A stretch of 64,000 nucleotides of DNA from Peteryoungia algae. GTDB lineage: Bacteria > Pseudomonadota > Alphaproteobacteria > Rhizobiales > Rhizobiaceae. Positions 52,673 through 61,045 of the stretch are shown here, in pieces. The notes beneath the pieces were generated by a model. It saw only the letters and a list, made by a program, of their open reading frames with translations. It was not told where the DNA came from and searched no databases. The stretch is from the NCBI RefSeq assembly GCF_030369675.1, contig NZ_CP128477.1:186001-250000 (forward strand), written 5' to 3'. Within the stretch, counting starts at the first letter, position 1; every line of letters begins with the position of its first letter. The translations under genes were made by a program, and so were the position numbers.

Positions 52673-53611
52673 ATGGCTTTTGCCGATCCAGATCCCCTCC
52701 GCGGCATTGTGCTGAAAGTCTGTTCGGTCACGGTCTTCGTCGCCATGCAGACCTGCATCAAGCTCGCCGGCAGCGGCATCCCGCCAGGCCAGATAAGCTT
52801 TCACCGCTCGGCCTTCGCCATCCTGCCGATCCTCGGCTATCTCGCCTGGCGCGGCGAATTGCGCCAGGCCATGCAGACAAACAACCCCGTCGGGCACATC
52901 AAGCGCGGCCTGCTGGGCGTCTGTGCGATGGGGGCCGGTTTCTATGGCCTGGTGCATCTGCCGCTACCGGATGCGATTGCGATCGGCTATGCCATGCCGC
53001 TCCTGGCGGTCGTCTTTGCCTCGGTCTTCCTGAAGGAGACCGTCCGGCTCTATCGCTGGACAGCGGTCGTCATCGGGCTCGTCGGGGTCCTGATCATATC
53101 TCTTCCCAAGCTCACCCTGTTCGGCGAGGAGGGCCTCGGTTCCGATGCGGCAGCGGGCGCCATGGCCGTCCTGATCTCCGCTATGCTGGGAGCAGGCGCC
53201 ATGCTGCAGGTCCGCCAGCTCGTGCGCGAGGAGAAGACCTCGACCATCGTCCTCTTCTTTTCGCTGACGGCGGCACTTCTCTCGGCGCTCAGCTGGTTCT
53301 TCGGCTGGGCGGAACTCTCCTGGTGGTCGCTGGGACTTCTGGCGCTGGCCGGCATTTTCGGCGGACTGGGGCAGATCTTTCTCACCGAGAGCTATCGTTT
53401 CGCCGACGTCTCGACGATCGCGCCCTTCGAATATTGTTCGATCATTCTCGGATCGATCGCCGCCTATATGCTGTTTTCCGAAGTGCCGACGATGACGACC
53501 CTGATCGGGGCGGCGATCGTGGTTGGAGCCGGCATCTTCATCATCTACCGCGAACACCAGCTCGGCCTTGAGCGCCGGGCGGCCCGCAAGGCTGCAACGC
53601 CCCAAGGCTGA
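52673..53611 (+). CDS. EamA/DMT-family transporter
   Basis: A 312-residue drug/metabolite transporter with ten hydrophobic segments in two EamA repeats; IKLAGSGIPPGQISFHRSAF and LLAVVFASVFLKETVRLYRW are typical, with AYMLFSEVPTMTTLIGAAIV in the second repeat. Substrate unknown. The start at 52673 is the first ATG before the conserved membrane part; no strong ribosome binding site is visible, and an upstream frame to 52478 lacks membrane character. It converges with the MFS gene four bases away. Confidence 0.88.
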   Translation: MAFADPDPLRGIVLKVCSVTVFVAMQTCIKLAGSGIPPGQISFHRSAFAILPILGYLAWRGELRQAMQTNNPVGHIKRGLLGVCAMGAGFYGLVHLPLPDAIAIGYAMPLLAVVFASVFLKETVRLYRWTAVVIGLVGVLIISLPKLTLFGEEGLGSDAAAGAMAVLISAMLGAGAMLQVRQLVREEKTSTIVLFFSLTAALLSALSWFFGWAELSWWSLGLLALAGIFGGLGQIFLTESYRFADVSTIAPFEYCSIILGSIAAYMLFSEVPTMTTLIGAAIVVGAGIFIIYREHQLGLERRAARKAATPQG

Positions 53612-53615
53612 AACG

Positions 53616-54851
53616 TCAGCTCTCTACCTCGGCAATCGGAGAGGCGTTGTCGGCGCCCTGCATCGGCACGATCGTGGCCTGGAAGTCGGCCTTCTCTTCC
53701 GGTGTGACGGTATCGGGACGACGCGTGATACGCCAGGCGGCATAGCCGGCATAGAGCGCGAAGCCGGAGCCGAGGAAGGCGATCAGGGCGCTCGGACCCA
53801 GCCCTTGCATGAGCGTTCCGGCCATCAGCGGACCGGTGACCGTGCCCAAGCCGTAGAGAATCATGATGCCGCTGGACAGCGTCACATATTCATGTGGTTC
53901 GGCAAGATCGTTCGCATGCGCAACGTTCAGTGAATAGATCGGGTAGAGCACCGTGCCGACGAAGAAGCCGGCGATATAGACGGCTGTCGGGTCCTCGGCA
54001 CCAAAGGCCAACATCATGCCGCAGGCGCCGACACCGAAAAGGCCGCATGCAATCATCACAAAGCGGCGATCCAAGCGGTCGGAGACACGCCCGATCGGCA
54101 CCTGCGAGATGGCACCGCCCGCGAGGAAGGCCGCAAGCAGCGTGGCGCCTTGCGCGGTGTTCATGCCGATGCTCTGCGAATAGACGCCGCCAAGACTGCC
54201 CCAGGTGCCCGACAGGGCACCTGTCAGCAGCGAACCGAAAAAGGCGATCGGAGAACGGCGATAGAGACGCTTGAGGTCGAAACGCGCCTCTGCAATCGGG
54301 CTCGGTGACTTTGCAGTCGACAGCGCCACGGGAAAGAGCGCGAGCGAAAAGATCAAGGCGCAGACGATGAACAGGTCGGGTGCATTCACGTCCCCGAGCG
54401 GAACGATATATTGGCCGCCGATCGAGCCGACGAGACAGGTGACCATGTAGACGGAGAAGAGCGCGCCACGATTTTCGTTGGTCACGCGTTCGTTGAGCCA
54501 GCTCTCGACCAGGAGATAGGCGCCGGCAATGGCGAAGCCGGAAAGGCCGCGGAAGATCGTCCAGGCCCACCATTCGACCACAAGGGCGCAAAGCAGGATC
54601 GAGACGGTCAGCAGCGTGATCAGCGCGCCGAAAACCCGGACATGCCCGACGCGACGCACGAAGATCGGCGTGACGACGCAGGAGACCGTGAAACCGAAAG
54701 TGTAGCCTGTGGCGATGACCGAGATGATGAAGGTCGACCAGCCTTCGCTGAGCGAGCGGATCGGCAGCATGTAGCTCATCAGACCGAAGCCGGCCATCAT
54801 CATGAGGGTCGACATCATCAGGGTGGCGATCGATGCGAGACTGGACAGCAT
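53616..54851 (-). CDS. MFS transporter (YcaD/UPF0226-like)
   Basis: A 411-residue transporter with twelve hydrophobic segments. The segments SFVIRRVG-like PIFVRRVGHVRVFGALITLL, GAYLLVESWLNERVTNENRG and VPIGRVSDRLDRRFVMIACG recall the YcaD group of major facilitators. Substrate unknown. The start at 54851 has GGGGGAGG five bases before it; the longer frame to 55148 is rejected as it lacks a ribosome binding site and lies over the leader of the divergent gene. Confidence 0.88.
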   Translation of the reverse strand: MLSSLASIATLMMSTLMMMAGFGLMSYMLPIRSLSEGWSTFIISVIATGYTFGFTVSCVVTPIFVRRVGHVRVFGALITLLTVSILLCALVVEWWAWTIFRGLSGFAIAGAYLLVESWLNERVTNENRGALFSVYMVTCLVGSIGGQYIVPLGDVNAPDLFIVCALIFSLALFPVALSTAKSPSPIAEARFDLKRLYRRSPIAFFGSLLTGALSGTWGSLGGVYSQSIGMNTAQGATLLAAFLAGGAISQVPIGRVSDRLDRRFVMIACGLFGVGACGMMLAFGAEDPTAVYIAGFFVGTVLYPIYSLNVAHANDLAEPHEYVTLSSGIMILYGLGTVTGPLMAGTLMQGLGPSALIAFLGSGFALYAGYAAWRITRRPDTVTPEEKADFQATIVPMQGADNASPIAEVES

Positions 54852-55070
54852 TGGGCCTCCCCCGGGCTCTCTGAACGGAAATTGTGCCAGCAATGCTGCC
54901 TGCGTGAAATTTCGGATACGACGCGATGCGCCGCATTTGCGGGCGGCGATGCATCTTCTCGCATGGCTATAGGCAATAATTGATTGAAAGTTCGTAAGGA
55001 TTTCGTTTACGCTGTTGATATTCCGGGGAAAAGCGGCCGGCCATCGGCCTTTCACCACCAAGGGAAGCAT

Positions 55071-55184
55071 ATGGGGCAGACGGATACGACACGGCAGAAG
55101 GCCGGGCACTCGCAAGAGGGGTCGTCCATTGTGTGTGATCGCTCCCATCTGGCATGGATCGGACCATTCAGGAGAGCACCATGA
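55071..55184 (+). CDS. Possible 37-aa leader peptide gene
   Basis: AAGGGA lies a few bases before the ATG at 55071, and the stop codon overlaps the start of the next gene (ATGA at 55181). This layout suits a short coupled leader. The peptide begins MGQTDTTRQKAGHSQEGSSI and has no recognisable feature. Real coding status is uncertain. Confidence 0.3.
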   Translation: MGQTDTTRQKAGHSQEGSSIVCDRSHLAWIGPFRRAP

Positions 55185-56077
55185 CGCTCTCTGCAGCCGA
55201 TATCCTCGGTCATCCTCACTTCGTTCCGGCCTTGCGGGCCTATGCCGCGGAGCTTCGCGGCCAGTTCGACCAGAGCCCGCGGCTTTCGCGCATGCTTGCC
55301 TCCCATCAGCGCTGGTTGCTCAGCCAGGCGGCCTTTGCGCTGCAGCTTGAATATGATCCCTTGCAGCCGGGCAGCGGGCTCACGACCACCAATCTGCGCG
55401 AGATCATCACCTCCAACAACGCGGCCAGCCGCAACACGGTGCTGAATTTCCTCGATCAGTTGTTGAGCTACAAGTTCGTCCGTATCGTCGGCGATCCGAA
55501 CCGGCGACCCAAGCGGTACGAGGCGACCGAGATACCGACGCTGGCCATGCACCAATGGCTGGTCACAAATCTGCAGCTTCTCGACCAGCTGGACGGTGGC
55601 GACCGGACGGCGACGCTGGCGGCGCAGCCGGACCTCTTTCGGCGGATCCAGCCGCAGATTGCCCGTCGCGCCTGTCTGCATCCGAGCTGGCTGGAACCCC
55701 CGTCGCGCGTGGCTCTTTTCCTCTGGACAGAGGCTGGGGGCCTCGTAATGGACGAACTCGTTCGCCGTGCCATGGAGCTGGAACCCGACGGCGAAGGCTA
55801 CAATATCGGCCGCATCGACGCGCGCCTGATGGCCGAGCACTTCATGATATCGCGCACCCACCTGCAGCGGCTATTCCGCCGGGCGGTGGAGGCTGGTTGC
55901 CTCTACTGGCCAGACGGCGACCGCAATCATTGCGTCCTCAGGCGTGACTTCCTCGACGAATATTGCGGCTGGCAGGCGATCAAGTTCTCCATCGTCGATT
56001 TCGCCTATGAAAGGGTCTGCGGGCCCGTTCGCCTGGGAAAGCAGGAACCGCGCCTCGGCGCAGTCGGCGGTCTCTAA
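55181..56077 (+). CDS. Conserved-looking protein of unknown function, possible DNA-binding
   Basis: A 298-residue soluble protein beginning MTLSAADILGHPHFVPALRA. I do not recognise it. Two segments look like winged-helix regions: LREIITSNNAASRNTVLNFL DQL (about residues 70-92, split here) and LMAEHFMISRTHLQRLFRRA (about 215-235), the latter resembling an AraC/MarR-type recognition helix. That suggests a transcriptional regulator. AGGAGAG directly precedes the start. It is divergent from the MFS transporter gene, which may be its target. Confidence 0.65.
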   Translation: MTLSAADILGHPHFVPALRAYAAELRGQFDQSPRLSRMLASHQRWLLSQAAFALQLEYDPLQPGSGLTTTNLREIITSNNAASRNTVLNFLDQLLSYKFVRIVGDPNRRPKRYEATEIPTLAMHQWLVTNLQLLDQLDGGDRTATLAAQPDLFRRIQPQIARRACLHPSWLEPPSRVALFLWTEAGGLVMDELVRRAMELEPDGEGYNIGRIDARLMAEHFMISRTHLQRLFRRAVEAGCLYWPDGDRNHCVLRRDFLDEYCGWQAIKFSIVDFAYERVCGPVRLGKQEPRLGAVGGL

Positions 56078-56101
56078 GGCCCCGCAGCCGACCCACCATG
56101 C

Positions 56102-56126
56102 AAAAAGGCCCGCGTGAGCGGGCCTT
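56102..56126 (-). terminator. Terminator for the 52-aa minus-strand gene
   Basis: Stem AAGGCCCGC (56105-56113) with GCGGGCCTT (56118-56126), loop GTGA. The T run is on the minus strand only, so it serves the small gene at 56156-56314. Confidence 0.7.
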
Positions 56127-56155
56127 GTGACAAGTTCAGACGGTTCTTGACGCGA

Positions 56156-56314
56156 TCAGAAGCCGAGTGGCTGCAAGGCGCGCTGTTCTCCACGGGCCTG
56201 AACCATCTGACGCTTGCGCGCTGCAGTCGACAGCTCTTCCGAAGCACTGACGGCGTGGCCGATCTGATGCATGGCCTGGCGCAGGCTGCGGACGGGGTGG
56301 AACGAGATGCTCAT
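56156..56314 (-). CDS. Small basic 52-aa protein
   Basis: A short gene with a strong ribosome binding site (GAGGAGA eight bases before the ATG at 56314) and its own terminator. The product begins MSISFHPVRSLRQAMHQIGH, continues as one amphipathic helix with SEELSTAARKRQMVQARGEQ and ends LGF. It is rich in Arg and Gln. I do not recognise a family; DUF1127-like small basic proteins are similar in size but lack this pattern. Confidence 0.65.
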   Translation of the reverse strand: MSISFHPVRSLRQAMHQIGHAVSASEELSTAARKRQMVQARGEQRALQPLGF

Positions 56315-56457
56315 GGACGTCTCCTCTGCTCTACATGCATATCGATTTCAACATGTGTATCTGTTCATGATTGAACTTATATTGCAACGCACAAATCGGA
56401 AGCCCTGATATGCGTTCGATGCAAGACGCCAGATGAGGCGGCTTGTCCGTAATCTCG

Positions 56458-56649
56458 TCAGGCGCGGAAATCGGCGAAAACGGAGGCAGGGCGGGCAATG
56501 CGGCCGGCTTGGCCGGAATGCCGTGCGCTCAGCTGTTCAGAGCAAGCGCCGCTGGTTCCCCGATTGTAGGGGCTTGTCGTGCGACCATGGTCGCCGGCGA
56601 GACGCAACGTCTCGAACTTGCAGTGGATGGGGCGGGTGCGAAGGCTCAC
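56458..56649 (-). CDS. Possible 63-aa protein with GTG start
   Basis: An open frame starting GTG at 56649 with AAAGGAAG before it, and a promoter-like TTGCCG ... GATATA pair further upstream (about 56690-56720). Codon third positions are mostly G or C, as in real genes here. The product begins MSLRTRPIHCKFETLRLAGD and has no recognisable domain. Moderately likely at best. Confidence 0.35.
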   Translation of the reverse strand: MSLRTRPIHCKFETLRLAGDHGRTTSPYNRGTSGACSEQLSARHSGQAGRIARPASVFADFRA

Positions 56650-56792
56650 GGCGGTCTTCCTTTAAAAGTGTCCCTCCCACTTTCGACTCTATATATCGCA
56701 GTGCAGCATAGATTCGGCAATGAACACCGCCGCGATCCTGCCTTGCGCCATTTGCATGGCTGCCGTCATAATTTGTTAACGTTGACGAATCT
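56650..56792. promoter_or_regulatory. AT-richer promoter-like region
   Basis: Holds the TATATA-containing patch (about 56690-56700) read on the minus strand towards the small GTG gene, and the end of the glycosylase-like gene. No gene seen. Confidence 0.3.
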
Positions 56793-57686
56793 TTAGCCGT
56801 TTTGCGGCGGATCCAGGCGCTCGGAGAATGCGAGCAGGTCCATCCAGGCGAGCGCCTTGCTCGCGGGAGCGGCGAGCAGTTCCTGCGGATGCAGCGTGGC
56901 CATGGCCTGCACCGCATGACCGCCGGCGCCGATCTCGCGCCATTTTCCCCGAAGCGCGTGGATCGTCCCCGTCTCGCCGAGGAAGAAGCGGGCGGCGAAA
57001 TTGCCGAGAACGAGGACGAAGCGGGGTTCGGCCAGCGCGATCTGCCGCTCGATGAAGGGGCGGCAGATGGCGGTTTCCGGTGTGGACGGCATGCGATCGC
57101 CAGGTGGTCGCCACGGGATCACGGTCGAGATCAATACACTGTCACGCGTCTGGCCGATGGCCGACAGCATACGGTCGAGCAGCAGACCGGCACGTCCGGA
57201 AAAGGCATGTCCCTCGCGGTCGTCATCGGCATTCGGCATCGGGCCGATCACCATGATGCCGGAAGTGCCGCTTCCCATCGCAGTGATCGTCGAGCGGGCA
57301 GACGTCTTCAGATTGCAGCTGGCAAAGCCTTCGATGGCGGTTTTCAGCTCGGCGAGCGAACGGGCGCTCTCGGCGGCGAAGCGCGCTTCGGCCACGGCAT
57401 TTTCGTCGGGAATGGCGGGCAGGGCGGACCCCTGGGACGGCTGTGCCCGCGACGGCTGCCGCTCTGAGGGCGGTGCTCCGCGCGCGGGTGCCGTCCGGGA
57501 GGGGGCATTTTGCGCCGGCGCGTCGGTCGTCGGCCGCGTCACCTGCCGCGCTGCCTTCTCCGCCTGGAACGCTGCAATCCGATCCACCGGCGCGTCTTCC
57601 ACGAGCCATTCCACGCCGGCTTCCGCATGGAATGCGAGAAGCGCTGCGAGTTCAGCGGGCGTCATGTCGGAGGCCTGGATCATCAT
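56793..57686 (-). CDS. Uracil-DNA glycosylase-like protein with altered active-site motifs
   Basis: A 297-residue member of the family 4/5-type glycosylase superfamily. The N-terminal third is a Pro/Ala/Ser-rich linker (about residues 50-90). The fold is clear from SGRAGLLLDRMLSAIG, VLISTVIPWRPPGDRMPSTP, ICRPFIERQIALAEPRFVLV and LGNFAARFFLGETGTIHALR. However, motif 1, normally GEAPG followed by acidic residues, reads GPMPNADDD here, and motif 2, normally HPAYLL, reads HPQELL. Only one clear cluster-type Cys (FASCNLK) is seen. It may have changed or lost uracil excision. Confidence 0.8.
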   Translation of the reverse strand: MMIQASDMTPAELAALLAFHAEAGVEWLVEDAPVDRIAAFQAEKAARQVTRPTTDAPAQNAPSRTAPARGAPPSERQPSRAQPSQGSALPAIPDENAVAEARFAAESARSLAELKTAIEGFASCNLKTSARSTITAMGSGTSGIMVIGPMPNADDDREGHAFSGRAGLLLDRMLSAIGQTRDSVLISTVIPWRPPGDRMPSTPETAICRPFIERQIALAEPRFVLVLGNFAARFFLGETGTIHALRGKWREIGAGGHAVQAMATLHPQELLAAPASKALAWMDLLAFSERLDPPQNG

Positions 57687-57949
57687 CCCGTTCTAGTGCG
57701 TTCGGACGGCGGAAGGCAAATGGAAAGCAAGGGCCCGCCCGAACGACAAGTGTTCATCCAGAGGCAGAAGCGGCAGCGACCCTCGAATGACGAGGGCGGG
57801 TGGGTTCTGGCTGGCTTCGATCCTGCGAGATCCGCTGCTGCAGGTGTTTCAGGATGAGAAAGGGCGGAAGGCCCTATCCCGGCAATCCGCCACATCAAAC
57901 CACGCAGAGGCTTGCGTCTCCCCTCCATCTGAAGGGAAGAAGCGGAGCA

Positions 57950-59242
57950 TCACGCCACCCATTGCTCGATGTCGTCGCGTTCGCCGATCAGCGAAAGCCC
58001 GTGCGCGATCGAGACGAGTTCGCCGCCGGTCTCGATCCGGCTTGCGTCGAAGCGACGATGGAAGATGTCGCGCACGGCGGGCACGAAGGATGTGCCGCCA
58101 GTGAGGAAGATCTTGTCGATCGTTTCCGCCGGCGTGTTGGTCGCCGTCAGTACGTCGTCGAGCGCCTCTTCCATGCGGGCGAGGTCCTCGGCAATCCAGC
58201 TTTCGAAATCGCGGCGTGTCACGCGCTTCTCGCCGGCCTTGCCGAGCGGAGCGAAACGGAATTCGGCTTCCTCGGACGAGGACAGGGCCATCTTGGTGGC
58301 CGAGACCGCCTGGTAGAGCGGATAACCCTCGTCGTGATCGATCAGGTCGATGAAGAGCTCCAGTTTTTCCGGCTCTTCGGCCTGGCGCACCAGCGATTTC
58401 AAGTCGGCGAATTCCTTCAGTGTCTTGAAGACGGAAAGCTGGTTCCAGCGGGAGAAGGCGAGGTAGTAGTTGCTGGGAACATCGAGAAGCTTGCCGAAGC
58501 TCTTGAACTGGCTGCCCTTTCCGATCTCCGGAGCGACGAGCTGGTCGATGATGCGGGCGTCGAACTGGTCGCCGGCGATGCCGACGCCGGACTGGCCGAT
58601 CGGCGTGGCCTTCAGCTTGCCGGCTTCGGTCGAGAACCGGATCAGCGAAAAGTCGGTCGTGCCGCCGCCGAAGTCGGCGACAAGGACGGTGGCATCGCGC
58701 TTCAGCGTGCGGGCAAAATAGAAGGCGGCCGCGACCGGTTCATAGACATAATGGATTTCGGGAAAGCCGAGCCGCGTCAGCGCCTCGTTGTAGCGTGTGA
58801 CGGCAAGGGCAGGATCGGGGCTTGCGCCGGCGAAATGCACAGGGCGGCCGGCAACGAGGCGCTTGGCACCTTCGGGCCATCCCTCACCGCCATAGGCCTG
58901 CAGACGCTTCAGGAAGACCTCCATCAGGTCCTCGAACTGGAATCGGCGGGCGTGGACGAGCGTGCCCTGGAAAAGGGCGGAGGCCGCAAAGGTCTTGATC
59001 GACTGCAGGAAACGACAATCGCCGGGATTGTCGATGAAGGTGCGGATGGCCGCCTGGCCTGCCTCGACCTTGAGCGCGCCGGCACCAAGCTGTGGATCTT
59101 TCAGGAAGGAGAGCGCGGTGCGCATGCTGTCGGTGGTACCGGCCGGCGAGGTGAAGGAGACCGAGCGCGTGTCGTCTCCGCTTTCCGCGACGGCGATCAC
59201 GGTATTGGTCGTGCCGAAATCGAGCCCCAGCGCCTGAGCCAT
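57950..59242 (-). CDS. Hsp70-family protein (YegD-like)
   Basis: A 430-residue actin-fold ATPase. Nucleotide-binding motifs are present: GLDFGTTNTVIAVAESGDD (phosphate 1), VLVADFGGGTTDFSLIRF (phosphate 2) and IDKIFLTGGTSFVPAVRDIF (adenosine). It is much shorter than DnaK and lacks its substrate-binding domain, as in YegD-type proteins, whose role is unknown. GGGGGCG precedes the start. It is transcribed alone. Confidence 0.9.
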   Translation of the reverse strand: MAQALGLDFGTTNTVIAVAESGDDTRSVSFTSPAGTTDSMRTALSFLKDPQLGAGALKVEAGQAAIRTFIDNPGDCRFLQSIKTFAASALFQGTLVHARRFQFEDLMEVFLKRLQAYGGEGWPEGAKRLVAGRPVHFAGASPDPALAVTRYNEALTRLGFPEIHYVYEPVAAAFYFARTLKRDATVLVADFGGGTTDFSLIRFSTEAGKLKATPIGQSGVGIAGDQFDARIIDQLVAPEIGKGSQFKSFGKLLDVPSNYYLAFSRWNQLSVFKTLKEFADLKSLVRQAEEPEKLELFIDLIDHDEGYPLYQAVSATKMALSSSEEAEFRFAPLGKAGEKRVTRRDFESWIAEDLARMEEALDDVLTATNTPAETIDKIFLTGGTSFVPAVRDIFHRRFDASRIETGGELVSIAHGLSLIGERDDIEQWVA

Positions 59243-59502
59243 GGCTATCGCCCCCTTGTTCCTGTGTCGGATGTCTGTGAAAGCCGGCGGACCGGCGCTG
59301 CTCGGCGGTGCCGAGGAATGAAAGAGGGCGCCTGATGCCACAGGGGACGGGCAAGGGCAAGCGACCATTTTGTGACGCGTGCGGATCTGGCCGGTCTGCG
59401 CTCCAGGGTTCGCGCCAGGGGATGGCAGCCGGCCGGAGAATCAGCCGTATTGGCGGTTCGTTTGCTGCCGGACTATGCCTGGCCGACTCTGGAACCCGCC
59501 AA

Positions 59503-59700
59503 ATGTCACCCTCGCGCGCCATTCTGCATTGCCTTGCCGCCCTCGCCATCCTGGCGGGTTTCCTCTGGATCGGGCAGGGTTCCGGAAATTTCCCCTATCC
59601 GGCGTCGAGCTTCATGATCGATCAGCGCCCTTGGATCCTCTACGGCGCAATCCTTGCCGTGGCCGGCCTGGGAGGGCATGTGCTGCTGCGCCGTCGGTGA
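59503..59700 (+). CDS. Small membrane protein of 65 residues
   Basis: Two hydrophobic segments: ILHCLAALAILAGFLWIGQG and WILYGAILAVAGLGGHVLL, linked by GNFPYPASSFMIDQRP. The G-Q-G-x-x-x-F-P-Y-P-x-S-S-F-M pattern is a small membrane protein type seen in several proteobacteria, function unknown to me. It lacks an obvious ribosome binding site; an upstream in-frame start at 59308 would add an unlikely leader. A terminator follows directly. Confidence 0.65.
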   Translation: MSPSRAILHCLAALAILAGFLWIGQGSGNFPYPASSFMIDQRPWILYGAILAVAGLGGHVLLRRR

Positions 59701-59715
59701 TGCCGAAGCGCATGG

Positions 59716-59744
59716 AAAAAGGCCCGCCATCCGACGGGCCTTTT
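59716..59744. terminator. Bidirectional terminator between convergent genes
   Basis: Stem AAAAGGCCCG (59717-59726) with CGGGCCTTTT (59735-59744), eight-base loop. It lies between the small membrane protein gene (+) and the Ser-rich protein gene (-) and can serve both. Confidence 0.85.
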
Positions 59745-59762
59745 CCGTTTATGACCGTGTGG

Positions 59763-60560
59763 TCACGCCTGCTTATAGACCTTCACCACGTCGGCCACGT
59801 CGACAGTCTGGCGTTGCGGATCGAGCGCGAGGGTAGCCCTGGCCGATGCATTCGGGTCATCGGCACCGGAGAGCAGGCCGGCGATGATGCGGGCCTGGGA
59901 CACTTCCAGCGCCCTGTCTCGTCCACGATTGAGGCTTTGGTCGACCAGAGCTGTGAGGCGTTCTCTGAACACGGCATTGCCCCTCTGCGGCGCAGCGGGC
60001 TCCCCGCGATAAGCGGCAAGGGCCGCAGCCTCGATGTTATCCTCGGCTGATTTGCCGCGATCAACGACGGCCGGCGCAGCTGCCCGATCGCTGGCAGCAG
60101 GGGAGGGCGTGCCGGACGATGCATTGTCATCGGTTTCGGCATCGGACGCCTGATCGGCTTCCTTCGCCGGAGGCATGGTGTCGGCTGTGTCGTCAACCTG
60201 CGCGCCGGAGCCCGAACCGCTGTCGTCCGCGGTGACACCATTGTTGGATCCGGTACTTTGCCCAGCGCTCTCAGGTGCAGTCTCCGTATCCGCGTCGTCG
60301 CCGACGGGTTCTGCATCCGGTTGCTCGGCGATCGGTTCTTCGGCAGGCGTGGGCTGATAGGTCCCGTCGTCGACATCGCCGGGTTCTGTCGTATCCGGCT
60401 CCTGATAGGATGAACCGGGTGTTTCCGACGGCGAAGGTGACGATGTCGAGCCCGACGTGCTGCTACCGGAGGAGGATGTCGAGCCGGCGTTTGAGGAGCT
60501 GGAGGACGACGAGTTGTTGGTCCCGGATGAGCCTGAACCGAAAAGCAATGGGGCGAGCAT
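59763..60560 (-). CDS. Ser/Asp-rich low-complexity protein of unknown function
   Basis: A 265-residue protein. After MLAPLLFGSGSSGTNNSSSS comes a long Ser/Gly/Thr stretch, then an acidic Pro/Glu/Asp/Thr region to about residue 170. The last 90 residues are ordered-looking: EAAALAAYRGEPAAPQRGNA, FRERLTALVDQSLNRGRDRA and a final VDVADVVKVYKQA. No signal peptide is obvious. The start at 60560 is chosen as the first ATG; a TTG at 60653 would add 31 residues but that TTG is also part of a TTGACA promoter-like element. Confidence 0.6.
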   Translation of the reverse strand: MLAPLLFGSGSSGTNNSSSSSSSNAGSTSSSGSSTSGSTSSPSPSETPGSSYQEPDTTEPGDVDDGTYQPTPAEEPIAEQPDAEPVGDDADTETAPESAGQSTGSNNGVTADDSGSGSGAQVDDTADTMPPAKEADQASDAETDDNASSGTPSPAASDRAAAPAVVDRGKSAEDNIEAAALAAYRGEPAAPQRGNAVFRERLTALVDQSLNRGRDRALEVSQARIIAGLLSGADDPNASARATLALDPQRQTVDVADVVKVYKQA

Positions 60561-60676
60561 GTTTGGCCATGAGGTTGGAGTTGCATTGTTGGCAGGGCTA
60601 ATACAAGCAATCCATTGAACAAACGTCGCTTTCGCTTGTTCAGTTTGTGTCAAATACCACCGGCTCGGGGAGAGGC

Positions 60677-60916
60677 TCAGACGTCCAGATAGAGACGCGC
60701 GGCCATTGGCGGTCCATCGAGCGGAACGTGCTCGTTTTCGAATGTTTCGAGCTTGGTCAGGAAGTGATCGATGATCCTGCCATGACTGGCGTTTCGACTG
60801 GCGTTTCGAGAGCGCGGGACGCGCGCGCGCTCTTCTGCGACAGGCTCGACATCGCTTACAAGAGCGGCTGGGGCGAGCGCCAGCAGCATCCGGGCTTCAT
60901 GTCCGGCATCGGTCAT
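60677..60916 (-). CDS. Possible 79-aa protein with an internal tandem repeat
   Basis: An open frame starting ATG 60916 (or ATG 60931). The product begins MTDAGHEARMLLALAPAALV and contains the duplicated block RNASRNAS, made by a DNA repeat of about 12 bases (near 60784-60808). GAGAG precedes the start. A perfect hairpin lies directly upstream. I recognise no family; coding status is uncertain. Confidence 0.4.
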   Translation of the reverse strand: MTDAGHEARMLLALAPAALVSDVEPVAEERARVPRSRNASRNASHGRIIDHFLTKLETFENEHVPLDGPPMAARLYLDV

Positions 60917-60931
60917 CACGGGAACTCTCAT

Positions 60932-60954
60932 CTCCCAGGTTTCTCACCTGGGAG
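60932..60954. promoter_or_regulatory. Perfect 9-bp palindrome upstream of the 79-aa frame
   Basis: CTCCCAGGT (60932-60940) and ACCTGGGAG (60946-60954) around TTCTC. It overlaps the leader of the small minus-strand frame and may be an operator or an RNA hairpin controlling its translation. Confidence 0.5.
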
Positions 60955-61045
60955 TAAACGCGAGAGATTGCGATCCTGTTCAGCCGATCGCTCTCATTTT
61001 AGACAATGCGAAAGTGATGCCGGCAACACATGCTCACGCCCATCC

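Noticed and set aside
57800..59335. 511-codon frame opposite the Hsp70-like gene
   Set aside because: No protein family character; the opposite strand holds all ATPase motifs.
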